Virus record (IMG/VR): IMGVR_UViG_3300020156_000031
Location: 1 to 61,960 of that record
DNA from: a virus
DNA length: 61,960 nt
Reading direction: 5' to 3' (one strand)
A model generated the notes under the pieces. It did no database searches. It saw only the letters and a list, made by a program, of their open reading frames with translations, and had not been told where the DNA came from. The translations under genes and the position numbers were made by a program. Of this stretch, positions 46,210 to 55,600 are shown in pieces (position 1 is the first letter of the stretch; every line of letters begins with the position of its first letter).

Positions 46210-48915
46210 TTAACGGGTGCCGTCGGGATCATGCCCGCCGGTCGTTCCATATCCGCCTGCCGAACTGCCGGTCCCGCCGGGGCCGCTGCCGCTTGGCGTT
46301 CCTGCGGGACCGTGAGTGCCTGTCCTCATGCCTCCATCGGTGCCGCGCGAAGCAACGCCGGTGGGGCTGCCGCTCAACAGCCCCATCAAAGCGCCCAGAG
46401 GGCCCTGGTCCGGTACGCCGTCGCCTAGCTGCGTTCCGCCGATCTTGTTGCCCACGAGCCCGCCAATCACCGCGCCGGGAAGCCCGAGAAGCGCGCCAAG
46501 CCCGAGAGCGCCGATCACGCTTCCCGCCATGCTGCCGTTGGCGATGGAATTGCCCATCGTCTTTGCCGCCGAAGGACTGGCGGAAATAGAGGGGGAACTG
46601 AGGGTTTTCGTCGTCTGCTGGCCAGGGATCTTGTTGCCCTCGACAAGCCCGGTCCAGGTCTTGCCCTCGTCAGCCGTGAATTCCGTGTGGTCGTATTTCG
46701 GCGAGTAACGGGCCACGCGTCCATCATCGAGCCGCGAGACGGTCGAGCCGTCCGTCGCCGTTCCCGTCGTGATCTGCCCTCCCCAGACACCCATGGCGGT
46801 TCCGAGCGCCTGACTTGCCGAGAGCGGGGATGACGAAGCCGCCGGCGTGACCGAAGGCGTAACCGATGGCGTGACCGCCGTATCTTCCACCGCCGGCGCG
46901 ATGGTCGGCGTGTCGGCTACCGTGATCGTTTCAAGCGCCGGGGCCGGCTGATCCGTCACTTCCTCCGATAGCGTCGGCGTCGAAAGCGGGCTGGGCGTCG
47001 GGACCGGGATTTTCCCATACTCGACCATCGTGTTCTGTATTTCGGCGGGGGTGGCGACATCAGGAGCGAGTGCGGCTACCTTGGCTTCCGGCGGAATGTT
47101 GGACTTCAACTCACCGTATTTATTGATCCGCGTCATCCCGGAAAGATTGGTCAGACCGGCCTCAAAAGCCCTTTGGGCCATTTCCCGGTAACCGGAAATT
47201 TGTTCCGGTGACATGGTTTGTGCGGGCGTGGCCGCAGGCGCTGAAACCTCCGCCTCAGTCGCCGCAACCGGCGCATTCGGATCAACCGCCGTAACGGGCG
47301 CGACTTTCGCCATTTCGGACCAGGATTCAACCGTGGGCGTCTTAACGGCGGGCGCTGGCAACGTGGTCCGTTCCATCGTCAGCGGATTGCCCAACGCATT
47401 TGCGGCATCGCTGGCTTCCTGCACATTGGCGAGATTTGCCTCCGCCTGGCTAGCGATCTTCTGGTGTTCCGGCGAGTTGATGCCGGTGACGGCGGGTGAG
47501 ATCGCTGGCGCGGCCGAGATGAGAGACTGGATGGCGCCGCTTGCGTCCAGGCCGGGAGTGGTCGCCACCTCGCCAAGCGCCGTGACGCTGTCCAGAGCCT
47601 GGACTTGCTTAGCTCTCTCCGAGTTGACCATCGCGTCCTGCAACGCTGTGGCGGATGTGCTGAGGGCGGGAGAGTCCAAACGCGCCGGGTCCACCGTCGG
47701 CGCGATCCCCGCGAGCCGGCTCGTTTTCTCGGCGGCGGGTTGGGCGATTTGCCGTTGCGCCATCATGCCAGCCGGGAAGTTGCCGAGGTTCGCCGGCTCC
47801 GAGGCCGCAGCGACTGCTCCAGGCGTGATCGATGTCGTTGATACCCTTTGGGCCTCGACGGGTTGAGCCGCCAGCGTGTCAGCGAAGCCTTCAGGAATCC
47901 CCATCATCGCAATGTTGCCGAAGGCATGAGCGGGAGCCATCGGTGTTCCAAAGCGGTTCATGTCCACGTCAGGGTCCGCCACCACTGACTGGAGGGCCTG
48001 TGCAGCCCCCGGCAGGCGATCTGTTTTCGGAGCTGCGCCCTCCGCGATCCTGTCATTCGCCGAAGCTTCAGCACTTAATGTCGGCGCAGGGTTATTCAGA
48101 CGGTCCATTGCCGCAGCCACGTCGGAACCTTCAGGCGACGGAACATTGGAAAGCTGCCTCTGCGCCTGCATCGCCGCGGCGAAGGATGCAATATCCGCCG
48201 GCTGCTGCATGGACGGTTCCAGCGCAGCAAATTCCCCCGGCTGGATGGCGGACTGCATCAGGTTTTGCGCAGCTTGCATTTGAGTCGCGACGGCTGGATC
48301 CGGCGCTTCCAGCATCGTCGCCATGGTGGCCGGTGCTGAATACAAGTCGTCCTGCGGAGCGGATACCGGAGCAGCAGCCATCAGCGCGGGGTTCTGCGTC
48401 ATCTGAATGGTTTGCGGCCGGTCCTCGGGGGTCGGCATGTCCACTCCCGAGACAAGCGATTTCTCATACATCTGGCGCTGGGCCGCTGCGGCGCGGACAG
48501 TATCGATGTTGGTCGGAAGCCTCGTTCCGAGAGTGGTCCTGATCCCGCGCTCGGTCGGTTCCGAATAGTATTCGTGGCCGCCTTCGACCGCCGTTTCAAA
48601 CTGGCGCGTTGCCGGCAGGTGCTTCACAGCCTCGGGCATCGCATAAAAAGTTGCGATCGTCGTCGGGCCATACTGGGCAACATTGTCGATGGCCGCCTGA
48701 GCGAGATCGACGTCGGCGCCGGCCGGCAATGCTTTCGAGTAGGCGTTGAATTCCTTCTGAACGCCGATCACCTGCTGCTGGGTTACGCCGAGCGCGAGGG
48801 CGCGATTGGCGATGACGGAGGCGATATTCAGCGCATCCTGCCAACTCGCCTCTGGTGAGGAATACGTCATCTCACCCGCGACGACCTGCGCCGGAGTCCT
48901 TGCAATCACTGGCAT
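46210..48915 (-). CDS. Large virion protein with a putative cell-wall hydrolase domain
   Basis: Encodes 901 residues with GAGGTT upstream. Residues 1-150 (TPAQVVAGEMTYSSPEASWQ, ALNIASVIANRALALGVTQQ, FNAYSKALPAGADVDLAQ) look like a lysozyme-like or SleB-type (Hydrolase_2) wall-degrading domain, with VIANRAL as the core helix. The rest is Ala/Pro/Gln/Thr-rich and largely disordered, with a Gly/Thr-rich end. The lysozyme gene follows 23 bases later. The protein is probably carried in the virion and opens a path through the wall during DNA entry. Catalytic residues cannot be fixed by eye. Confidence 0.6.
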   Translation of the reverse strand: MPVIARTPAQVVAGEMTYSSPEASWQDALNIASVIANRALALGVTQQQVIGVQKEFNAYSKALPAGADVDLAQAAIDNVAQYGPTTIATFYAMPEAVKHLPATRQFETAVEGGHEYYSEPTERGIRTTLGTRLPTNIDTVRAAAAQRQMYEKSLVSGVDMPTPEDRPQTIQMTQNPALMAAAPVSAPQDDLYSAPATMATMLEAPDPAVATQMQAAQNLMQSAIQPGEFAALEPSMQQPADIASFAAAMQAQRQLSNVPSPEGSDVAAAMDRLNNPAPTLSAEASANDRIAEGAAPKTDRLPGAAQALQSVVADPDVDMNRFGTPMAPAHAFGNIAMMGIPEGFADTLAAQPVEAQRVSTTSITPGAVAAASEPANLGNFPAGMMAQRQIAQPAAEKTSRLAGIAPTVDPARLDSPALSTSATALQDAMVNSERAKQVQALDSVTALGEVATTPGLDASGAIQSLISAAPAISPAVTGINSPEHQKIASQAEANLANVQEASDAANALGNPLTMERTTLPAPAVKTPTVESWSEMAKVAPVTAVDPNAPVAATEAEVSAPAATPAQTMSPEQISGYREMAQRAFEAGLTNLSGMTRINKYGELKSNIPPEAKVAALAPDVATPAEIQNTMVEYGKIPVPTPSPLSTPTLSEEVTDQPAPALETITVADTPTIAPAVEDTAVTPSVTPSVTPAASSSPLSASQALGTAMGVWGGQITTGTATDGSTVSRLDDGRVARYSPKYDHTEFTADEGKTWTGLVEGNKIPGQQTTKTLSSPSISASPSAAKTMGNSIANGSMAGSVIGALGLGALLGLPGAVIGGLVGNKIGGTQLGDGVPDQGPLGALMGLLSGSPTGVASRGTDGGMRTGTHGPAGTPSGSGPGGTGSSAGGYGTTGGHDPDGTR

Positions 48916-48931
48916 TGATGAACCTCAAATG

Positions 48932-48956
48932 AAAAAGGCGACCCCGAAGGATCGCC
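48932..48956 (-). terminator. Rho-independent terminator after the ParB-like genes
   Basis: On the minus strand GGCGATCC pairs with GGGTCGCC around TTCG, followed by TTTTT. It lies 17 bases upstream of the start of the 901-residue gene, inside what would be its leader. Confidence 0.8.
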
Positions 48957-48986
48957 TTGTTGACTGCCTCGCCTCGGCTTCTACAG

Positions 48987-49505
48987 CTACGCCTTGCGCT
49001 TCCGCTTTTCTGTTTCGGACTCGGCCTGATCTGCTGCCAGCTTTTGGGCTTCGGGGAAGCTGATCTTCTGCTCTATCATGATGCCGCGTATCGGCTTGAT
49101 GCTGCGTTCCCAGCGCCGGAGCGCAGCCTTGGCGTTCTTGATGTTGTCCTTCTTCGACTTCGTTGCAGCATCAAGATCAGCCACACTCGCCATACGGAGA
49201 GGAATGTAGGCATACCCGCCGCCATCCTGTTTGACCGCCAGAGTTGCCGGCGCATCATCCTTAAGCAACTTGAGTTGATCGCCCTCGTCGTCGCCATTGA
49301 TGCTGTGGGCGTTCTTTAGGTGCGACTTGATCTTCGCCTTCACCGCGACTTGGGCGAGCATTCGCTCGCTCTCGAATATCTGGTCGCCATAGTGGTTGAT
49401 CATTCGCGCGTAGACGGACTCCACATCGAGGATGGTGCCCTGCTCATCCAGCATGTCGCGCGTGATCTTCGCGATCATCGGGCCAATATTAATCATTGTG
49501 GACAT
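48987..49505 (-). CDS. Partner of the ParB-like gene, unknown function
   Basis: Encodes 172 residues. It overlaps the ParB-like gene by 17 bases. Helical and basic at the C-terminus (SETEKRKRKA). It contains TRDMLDEQGTILDVESVYARM and a central KQDGGGYAYIPLRMASVAD. The gene pair ParB-like plus this protein appears to be one unit. No family recognised. Confidence 0.65.
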   Translation of the reverse strand: MSTMINIGPMIAKITRDMLDEQGTILDVESVYARMINHYGDQIFESERMLAQVAVKAKIKSHLKNAHSINGDDEGDQLKLLKDDAPATLAVKQDGGGYAYIPLRMASVADLDAATKSKKDNIKNAKAALRRWERSIKPIRGIMIEQKISFPEAQKLAADQAESETEKRKRKA

Positions 49506-50328
49506 TGCGGTACTCCCAGGTCTGGTAAATTGCGTGAAGGGCCTGCATGGTCATGAACGCCTTGCCGAAAACCCGATTTACATCCGGGGCTGCGTACCGC
49601 GGGCAGTCTCGGATGATTTGTTCCGCTGAGGCTTTTAGATTGGCAATCTGCGTCAGGGCCTCCACCAAGTCGTAACGGTCATCGAAAAACTTGTCATCGC
49701 TGACACGATGCAGGTCCATGTTCTCAATACCCGAACCGTGGAGCGCCTCGCGACGCTCCGCCTTAGGAAGTTCCACAATCTCCTTCTGCTTTTCGGGCTT
49801 GAGTTGAACGATTTTTGATGCCTCATTGAGGCTGATCTTGCCGGTGGAAACTGCCGCAACGACTTCAGGCTGACCGAGCTTGGTGACCGCCGCCGCCTTT
49901 TGCACACTATCGCGGCTCACGTTCAGAAGTTTGGCGGCTTCCGGCTGTGACTTTGCCTGAATTCCGGCAAGGTCAGTTCTGGCGCCCTGCTTCATCGTTG
50001 CGACCTTGGCAGCGATCATCGCACGCTGACTTTCCGTCAGGTGCCGGCGGTTGAGGTTGAGCGACATCACATACGGGATGATGTCTTCTTCCCGCCCGTG
50101 ATACTGCCTCACCTTGGGATCGATCTTCAGCCACCGGCAGGCCCGGAGACGGTTGCGTCCATCGATCACCTGCCCGTTGTGGACAACAATCGGCTCGCGC
50201 TGGCCGTTATCCCTTATGTCGGCGACGAACTTCACCCATTGATCGCCTTCCATTTCTGGGAAAAGCATGGCGGCTGGGTGGATTTGATAATGCACGCCGA
50301 TATCCTGTTCTATCTTTCGAATTATCAT
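49489..50328 (-). CDS. ParB-like DNA-binding protein
   Basis: Encodes 279 residues from the ATG at 50328, with AGGAGGG ten bases upstream; a longer reading to 50388 would extend into the promoter. The ParB/Srx N-terminal domain shows GQREPIVVHNGQVIDGRNRL and YVMSLNLNRRHLTESQRAMI, then a helix-turn-helix (QPEAAKLLNVSRDSVQKAAA). The C-terminal part is not that of chromosomal ParB. On the minus strand, TTGACG at 50413-50408 could be the -35 box. Such proteins in phages may partition a plasmid-like prophage or regulate genes. Confidence 0.75.
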   Translation of the reverse strand: MIIRKIEQDIGVHYQIHPAAMLFPEMEGDQWVKFVADIRDNGQREPIVVHNGQVIDGRNRLRACRWLKIDPKVRQYHGREEDIIPYVMSLNLNRRHLTESQRAMIAAKVATMKQGARTDLAGIQAKSQPEAAKLLNVSRDSVQKAAAVTKLGQPEVVAAVSTGKISLNEASKIVQLKPEKQKEIVELPKAERREALHGSGIENMDLHRVSDDKFFDDRYDLVEALTQIANLKASAEQIIRDCPRYAAPDVNRVFGKAFMTMQALHAIYQTWEYRNVHND

Positions 50329-50439
50329 GGGTTCTGAACCCTCCTGCTTGACGATTTCAACACCCCTTGACTCCGCAGACCAATTCATGGCATAGGGTGC
50401 AGCATCACGTCAAGCATCATTTTCAGAATAGGCACCGGC

Positions 50440-50658
50440 ATGAACAACAGTGAAAAAGTTCGGGAAAACAAAATCCGCCGAATGGCCGGCAGACAGGGTC
50501 TCAGGCTGGAGAAGAGCAAGCGCCGTGACCCTCACGCTCTTGACTATGGCATGTACATGCTCGTGGATATTCAGACGAATGGCGTGGTGCTTGGCTCGGG
50601 TCCGGTCGGGCCGAACGCCGATCTGGACGACATAGAGAAGTATCTGACTAGCTCATAG
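50440..50658 (+). CDS. Small basic protein of unknown function
   Basis: Encodes 72 residues. The pattern KVRENKIRRMAGRQGLRLEKSKRRDPHALDYGMYML, followed by VDIQTNGVVLGSGPVGPNA and DLDDIEKYL, is one I remember from many short proteins on rhizobial chromosomes and plasmids. It is divergent from the ParB-like gene. Function unknown. Confidence 0.7.
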   Translation: MNNSEKVRENKIRRMAGRQGLRLEKSKRRDPHALDYGMYMLVDIQTNGVVLGSGPVGPNADLDDIEKYLTSS

Positions 50659-50669
50659 GAAATGGATAT

Positions 50670-50693
50670 ATCGTCCTCCCCAAGGAGGATGAT
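50670..50693 (+). other. Stem-loop after the 72-residue gene
   Basis: ATCGTCCTCC pairs with GGAGGATGAT (one G-T wobble) around a CCAA loop, followed by TTGGGTT. It may be a weak terminator. Confidence 0.45.
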
Positions 50694-50710
50694 TTGGGTT
50701 AGCATTGGCC

Positions 50711-51025
50711 ATGAGCAAGTCGCCATGGTCCCTTACCATCAGTGAATTCGCCTTACTGGCCGCGTACTGGGTTCCTACCATTTACGTGGCCGGGGAACTT
50801 TCCGGTCATTTCATGATCGAAATCGCCGGGTGGCACATCCGCGGGAGTTCCGCAGCCTCCTGCTTGGGACTCGTAAACGGCGTACTATTTTTCGTTGGCG
50901 CTTGCGGCATGGCGCAGACCGAAAGGAACGCCCGCTGGCCATCCGATATTGCGACGATCCCGGCAATCCTATCCACGATCGTTTCTCTGCTATTTTACTT
51001 TGCCGTTCTGCCTACTCAAAATTGA
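50711..51025 (+). CDS. Membrane protein of unknown function
   Basis: Encodes 104 residues from the ATG at 50711. Three membrane segments are likely (FALLAAYWVPTIYVAGELSG, SCLGLVNGVLFFVGACGMA and IPAILSTIVSLLFYFAVL). It converges with the exported peptidase-like gene, overlapping its end by 14 bases. An accessory, probably host-altering, gene by position. Confidence 0.6.
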   Translation: MSKSPWSLTISEFALLAAYWVPTIYVAGELSGHFMIEIAGWHIRGSSAASCLGLVNGVLFFVGACGMAQTERNARWPSDIATIPAILSTIVSLLFYFAVLPTQN

Positions 51026-51896
51026 GGCTCGGATCGCGAGTATATGCCAACGGATCACTCACCTTGACGTCCATGTCTGAGCGAAAGCCTGCCTTGTAAC
51101 GCTTGTTCTTCACCGCCAATAGCGCCTCTGTCTTGAGATGGCATGCCCTCTCGGTGATGTCGAAATTTATGGCAACGCAGTCCAGTGTTTGGCCGCACTG
51201 CATGATGCAGTCCTCGATCCTTTGCTTGTTTCTCAGAGGACGCCCGATCGAGTTTCCAACGAGCATATAGCCATTCAGATACGTGAACCGCGCAGGGGCG
51301 TAAAACTCCTGGCCAAATGCCGCCTTATCACCGCTCTGCGTGTCTCGGTCCCTCAAGGATTTATAGGTTATGCCGAGGCGGTCGGCGTCCTCTGCGGTCA
51401 ACCATTGCATTCCCTTTGGTGGGGCCATGGAGGCATAAACGAGAACGGCATCCGAGTAGCCAAGATCACGGAGATAACCGCCGACCAACGCATTGCCGGC
51501 GGCGGAAACATCGAGGGAGGTACCGGTCGCGGTGTACGTCGCGTGAAACCCGACCCTCGAAGAATTGTAGATAAACCTCTCGCGTCCCGCCAGCCATATG
51601 AGTCCGCACGCGGATGCACACATTTGCTTCGCGCCGACGAAGGTTACCGCCTTCATGGCCCGCACCTTGCGCCCGATCTCAATTGCAGGGATGACGCGCC
51701 CGCCGGCACTCTCGAGCACCACCGCAGCCCATGGGTTTGCGTCGGCGATCTTGGCAAACCGAGCAGCGTCCTCGTCGTTTATGTAACCCTTGATCGTAAT
51801 CGTCGGGGCGCTATGACCGGCGACCACAATCTCCGCCGCCTGAACCGATCCGGCGAGCAAGAGCATTCCGAGGACTGCGAAGAACTGTTTGATCAT
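51012..51896 (-). CDS. Exported ClpP-like serine peptidase (COG3904 type) with PAN domain
   Basis: Encodes 294 residues from the ATG at 51896. A signal peptide (IKQFFAVLGMLLLAGSVQA) comes first. Residues 25-200 match the COG3904 group, with ITIKGYINDEDAARFAKIAD, VVLESAGGRVIPAIEIG, the Ser in KQMCASACGLIWLAG and the His in VGFHATY. The C-terminal 90 residues have the Cys pattern of a PAN/Apple domain (DCIMQCGQTLDCVAINFD and ACHLK). The catalytic Ser-His are in place, so it may cleave protein in the periplasm. The fused PAN domain would bind sugar or protein. This is an accessory gene. Confidence 0.7.
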   Translation of the reverse strand: MIKQFFAVLGMLLLAGSVQAAEIVVAGHSAPTITIKGYINDEDAARFAKIADANPWAAVVLESAGGRVIPAIEIGRKVRAMKAVTFVGAKQMCASACGLIWLAGRERFIYNSSRVGFHATYTATGTSLDVSAAGNALVGGYLRDLGYSDAVLVYASMAPPKGMQWLTAEDADRLGITYKSLRDRDTQSGDKAAFGQEFYAPARFTYLNGYMLVGNSIGRPLRNKQRIEDCIMQCGQTLDCVAINFDITERACHLKTEALLAVKNKRYKAGFRSDMDVKVSDPLAYTRDPSLNFE

Positions 51897-51943
51897 GCCG
51901 GCAAGGTGAAGCTTGATTGACCTCTCGTCAAGGTGGATATTGA

Positions 51944-51960
51944 CCCCTCCTGGGGAGGGG
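51944..51960 (+). promoter_or_regulatory. Hairpin covering the ribosome binding site of the 139-residue gene
   Basis: CCCCTCC pairs with GGAGGGG around a TGG loop, directly before ATGs at 51961 and 51967. The right arm is the ribosome binding site itself, so translation may be blocked until the stem opens. Confidence 0.5.
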
Positions 51961-51966
51961 ATGAAG

Positions 51967-52338
51967 ATGAACGACAACGAATTACTTCCAGACGAGATTG
52001 AAGTCTCGCATGATCCGCATACCGGCGAGATTAAGATCGACTTCCGGTCGGATCATCGTCTTGGAGCGGCGATAGTCCTTGATCGCGTTCGGGCAGCCAC
52101 TCTAGTTGCGCAGCTAACCCAGAAAATCGGGCACGGGAATGTAACTCCCATTTCCGCTCAACACCTGCAGGAACGGCAGACTTTGCAAACCGTGTCCGCT
52201 CGCTTTCAGAAAACCGACCTTGGGGCATTGGTGTTGGTCCTTGGGCTTAGCTTGGGCGACCGCATCGCTATGCTCCGAACCTCCCTCGATGAAGGGATGG
52301 TCGCGGATTTGAAGAAGGCGATCGAAGATCAATCCTGA
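51967..52338 (+). CDS. Small accessory protein of unknown function
   Basis: Encodes 123 residues from ATG 51967 (125 if 51961 is used; an ATG at 51913 lacks a ribosome binding site). The N-terminus is acidic (NDNELLPDEIEVSHDPHTGE), followed by alternating strands and helices. It is divergent from the peptidase-like gene. No family recognised. Confidence 0.55.
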   Translation: MNDNELLPDEIEVSHDPHTGEIKIDFRSDHRLGAAIVLDRVRAATLVAQLTQKIGHGNVTPISAQHLQERQTLQTVSARFQKTDLGALVLVLGLSLGDRIAMLRTSLDEGMVADLKKAIEDQS

Positions 52339-52352
52339 CCATCGACGTCGGT

Positions 52353-52604
52353 TCAACGCCGCTGTTCGGGCAGATGGAAGGTGCCGGCCGGTATGTGGTT
52401 TTTGAGTGAATTCAGGTCGATGTGCGGATTGAGATCATCTATATTTTGTGAGAAGGGCGGGTCAGGAAAGCGGTAACGGACTGCGACTTCCCATTTCTTT
52501 GGTGCATGCGGCTCGAATATCTGCGCTTCTCCGTACCGCGTTGACCGCCAGAGGACTGGCAGAGCCGCTAGAAAGCGTCGTATCCGACAAGATGCAGTGA
52601 ACAT
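52353..52604 (-). CDS. Small protein at the end of the late operon
   Basis: Encodes 83 residues. The ATG follows directly on the stop of the giant protein gene, with AAAGGAG six bases upstream, a convincing start. The sequence (RRFLAALPVLWRSTRYGEAQ, then WEVAVRYRFPDPPFSQN) is partly hydrophobic at the N-terminus. No family recognised. It is the last gene of the late operon if the window is circular. Confidence 0.55.
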   Translation of the reverse strand: MFTASCRIRRFLAALPVLWRSTRYGEAQIFEPHAPKKWEVAVRYRFPDPPFSQNIDDLNPHIDLNSLKNHIPAGTFHLPEQRR

Positions 52605-55600
52605 TCAATTCTCCTTTCCGGCCTCGAAATACTGCTTCCGCGCCTGGTTCATGATTTCAAGCTCCTGCTCGTCCAGCATCTTGAGCAAGGCCTTGGCATT
52701 GTCCGGCTCCGACTTCTCGATCTGCCGGCGCTTCTTGTTGATGGCGCGGCGCTGCTTTTCCGCCAGGTCGAACGCCTTCTGGGCATCGGCTTCCTGCTGG
52801 TTGTCCTTGACGAATTCCTTGAGCCCTTCGCTGTCGCCGGACTCGCTGAATTCCTTCATCTTGCCCTTGACGTATTGGACCTTCTCGCGCTGGGCGTAAT
52901 ATTCCGAGCGCTTGCCATGGTCGTCCACCTCCCCATAGAAGGACCGGATGAACGGGGTTTTCTTCGGCTCGAATTCCAATGCCGCCGCGCGATTGGCCGT
53001 CTCCACGCTTTGCGAGACAAACCGCCCGACGCCGCCGGTAAACCAGCCCCACAGATGTTCCAATGAATCCGGGTAGACATCGATCGCGCCGGGGAGGACT
53101 TCATTGCCGCCGCTGATCTTGTTGAGCGTTTCCGCGCCCCAGCGGAAGACCGGGCTCGTGGATTTGAACGCCTGCTCGCTCTTGGGCGGCGGTGCCGGGT
53201 CGTACTGGTTTTCCTGCGGATAGATCGGGTTGCCGGCGAAATTCTCATTGGTGCCGAGTTCCCAGACGGGATCAATCACCGAGGGAAGCGCCATGCTCAC
53301 CCAACCGCCGGAGCCCAGCGGATTGAACGCCTCGAAGGCAACGCGCGTGCTGTCGAGCATGGCAGGCAGGAAATCCTTGCCGCCCGATGTCACCGCGCCG
53401 CCCTGCATCCCGAGATGCCAGAAGGCGTTCATGCCGAAGCCCAGCGGGATCATCACGTATTCCTTCGATCCGGGAAGGAAGAACACCATGCTGCGCTCGA
53501 ATTTCCACGGCTCGTTTCGGAGCATCTTGAGATAGGCGTTTTCGCCGTCGTCGTCATCGCCGGCCATGGCGAGGTTCCAGAAGTGCTGCGCGAGCCCTGC
53601 TCCCATGATGCCGGCCATGGCGACCTTGATCTTGCGCGAGCGATAGACGCCCTTGGCGAAATTGAGGTTGCCCTGCACACTCGCATTGAAGAACGTGTAG
53701 AGGCTGTTCATCGCCGGCGTCATCTCGCCCTTCTTCTGGAAATCGACGGTCAGGTCGCGGGCGAGAAACGCGGCGCGGCTGTCGGTTTCGCCGCGGGCGC
53801 GGCTGGCGTCGAACACGGCGAGGCGCATGCCGTTCTCGATGGTGTCGTTCAAGTCCTCGATGAGGCTGATGAACCCCTTCCATGTTTTCCCGACGACGCC
53901 CTGCGAGGTGATCCGCGCCATGTCCTTCTGCAGACGCTTGGCGGTGCCCTCGATCGTGTCGTACTGGTCGAAGGTGATCTTGCCACCGGCGGCCTTGAAC
54001 GCCTTTAGGGTGTTGTCCCACTTGCCGGTTCCCGGCTTGCCGCGCGCGTCGTTCCACAGGGCTTTCCATGCCTTCGGGATATTGGTCACCATCTTGGCGA
54101 TTTCGCCGGTCGAGAAATCCTTGCTCAGCGCCAGGGTCGCGCCGGTCTGCACGTCGCGCAGGAAGTTGATCGGCACGAAGGCTGGATTCATCCTCGTGTT
54201 AACCATCGACTGCCAGTTCGACACCTTGCGGACGATCTTCAGCGCCACGCCCAATTCCGGGAACGTCATCTTCTTGAGCGCGAGCCCGACCTTGGGATCG
54301 GCGAATTCCATATAGTAGGTCTTTCCGCCGACCTTGGCCGCCAGCACGTCATCCTTCATCTGGAAGGCATTGACCTTGCTGTTCGTTACCTTGCCGTCCT
54401 TGCCCAGCTTGCGGCGGTAGACCGGCGGTGCCTTGGTGATGTCGCCCAACTGGTCCGGTTCGTCCGACCAATAGACCTTAGCAATGCTTTCGCCTTGAGG
54501 ATCAAACTCGTTGATGAAGCGAAGCGCGGCCGTGGCAGCCTTGTTTTTCTCGACACGAATGATGCTCTGCTCTGCGTTGTTGATGGCATAGACGACAACG
54601 TTGTCCGCCTTGGTATAGCGGCCCGTCGCGCCCTTGAATTCGTCGCCCCTGACATCGAAGCCCCGGCTCTTGGAGGGGAACGAGCCGCCGGTTCCGTCGA
54701 GGTCCGATTCCGCGCGGAGCGGGACATAATACTGCCATTGCGTGGTCAGCCGCTCATAGGTGGCCTTGTTGATGAGCCCCGCCTTGAGCTGGCGCTTCAA
54801 CCCATCGTCAAGCATGGCGCGGATATGGGCCGAGGCGCGGCGGATGCCCATGAATTTCTCACGGTCCTTGGCGAGTTCGCGGATGATCTCCTTGGCCTCG
54901 TTGGTCGACATGCCCGAGGCGCCCCGAATGCTCGGGTCGGTCGCCGCCTTGTAGAGGTCCGAGTCCTCGTCATTCCGCAAGCCGACGACGCGGTTCCGCT
55001 CGGGCGCGTGCATGGCATACATGAATTCGTGCAGGTCTTTTTCCGTCGCGCCGACCTTCGCCAGTTCCTCGATCGCCGGGGTGACGTACTTTTCATCGAT
55101 CTGGTGGATTTCGTGGCGGATCGTACCCTCTGCCAGGCGGGCGGTGAGATAGGCGTCGGCGAGGTCGTTGAGCTTGACACCGACCTTGTTCTGCATCTGG
55201 AGAACCGGATCGAGGTAATCCACGATCTTGCGGGTGGTGTATTCGCCGAAGGATTCGCCGTCATCGGCATTCGATCGGTCGAACCGGCTGCCCTTGGACT
55301 TGGCCTTCGATGTGAGGGCCTTGCTGGCTGCTGCTATTGCGTCATGGAGACGGATGCCGCGCGCCTTCTCCGGGGTGCGGATCGGCTCGTTCGGGGCGCG
55401 CTCGACGATGGAGAAGTCAATGCGCGGATCGTTCGGGTCGAAGGTGCCGCGATTGTTGATGGACTTGATCTGCGTGGGTTTGAACGCAACGAAAGTGTCG
55501 GTCGGCTTGGTCTTGGCGTCGTTGTTATAGTTATCGCGGACATTGCGGATAATGACGCCATCGTGGCCTTCTTCGCGCGCCTGATCGATCACATCGCTGG

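Noticed and set aside
49489-50328. ParB-like gene as proof of a plasmid-like prophage
   Set aside because: An integrase and excisionase are present and no ParA or replication gene of plasmid type is seen, so integration is the simpler reading.
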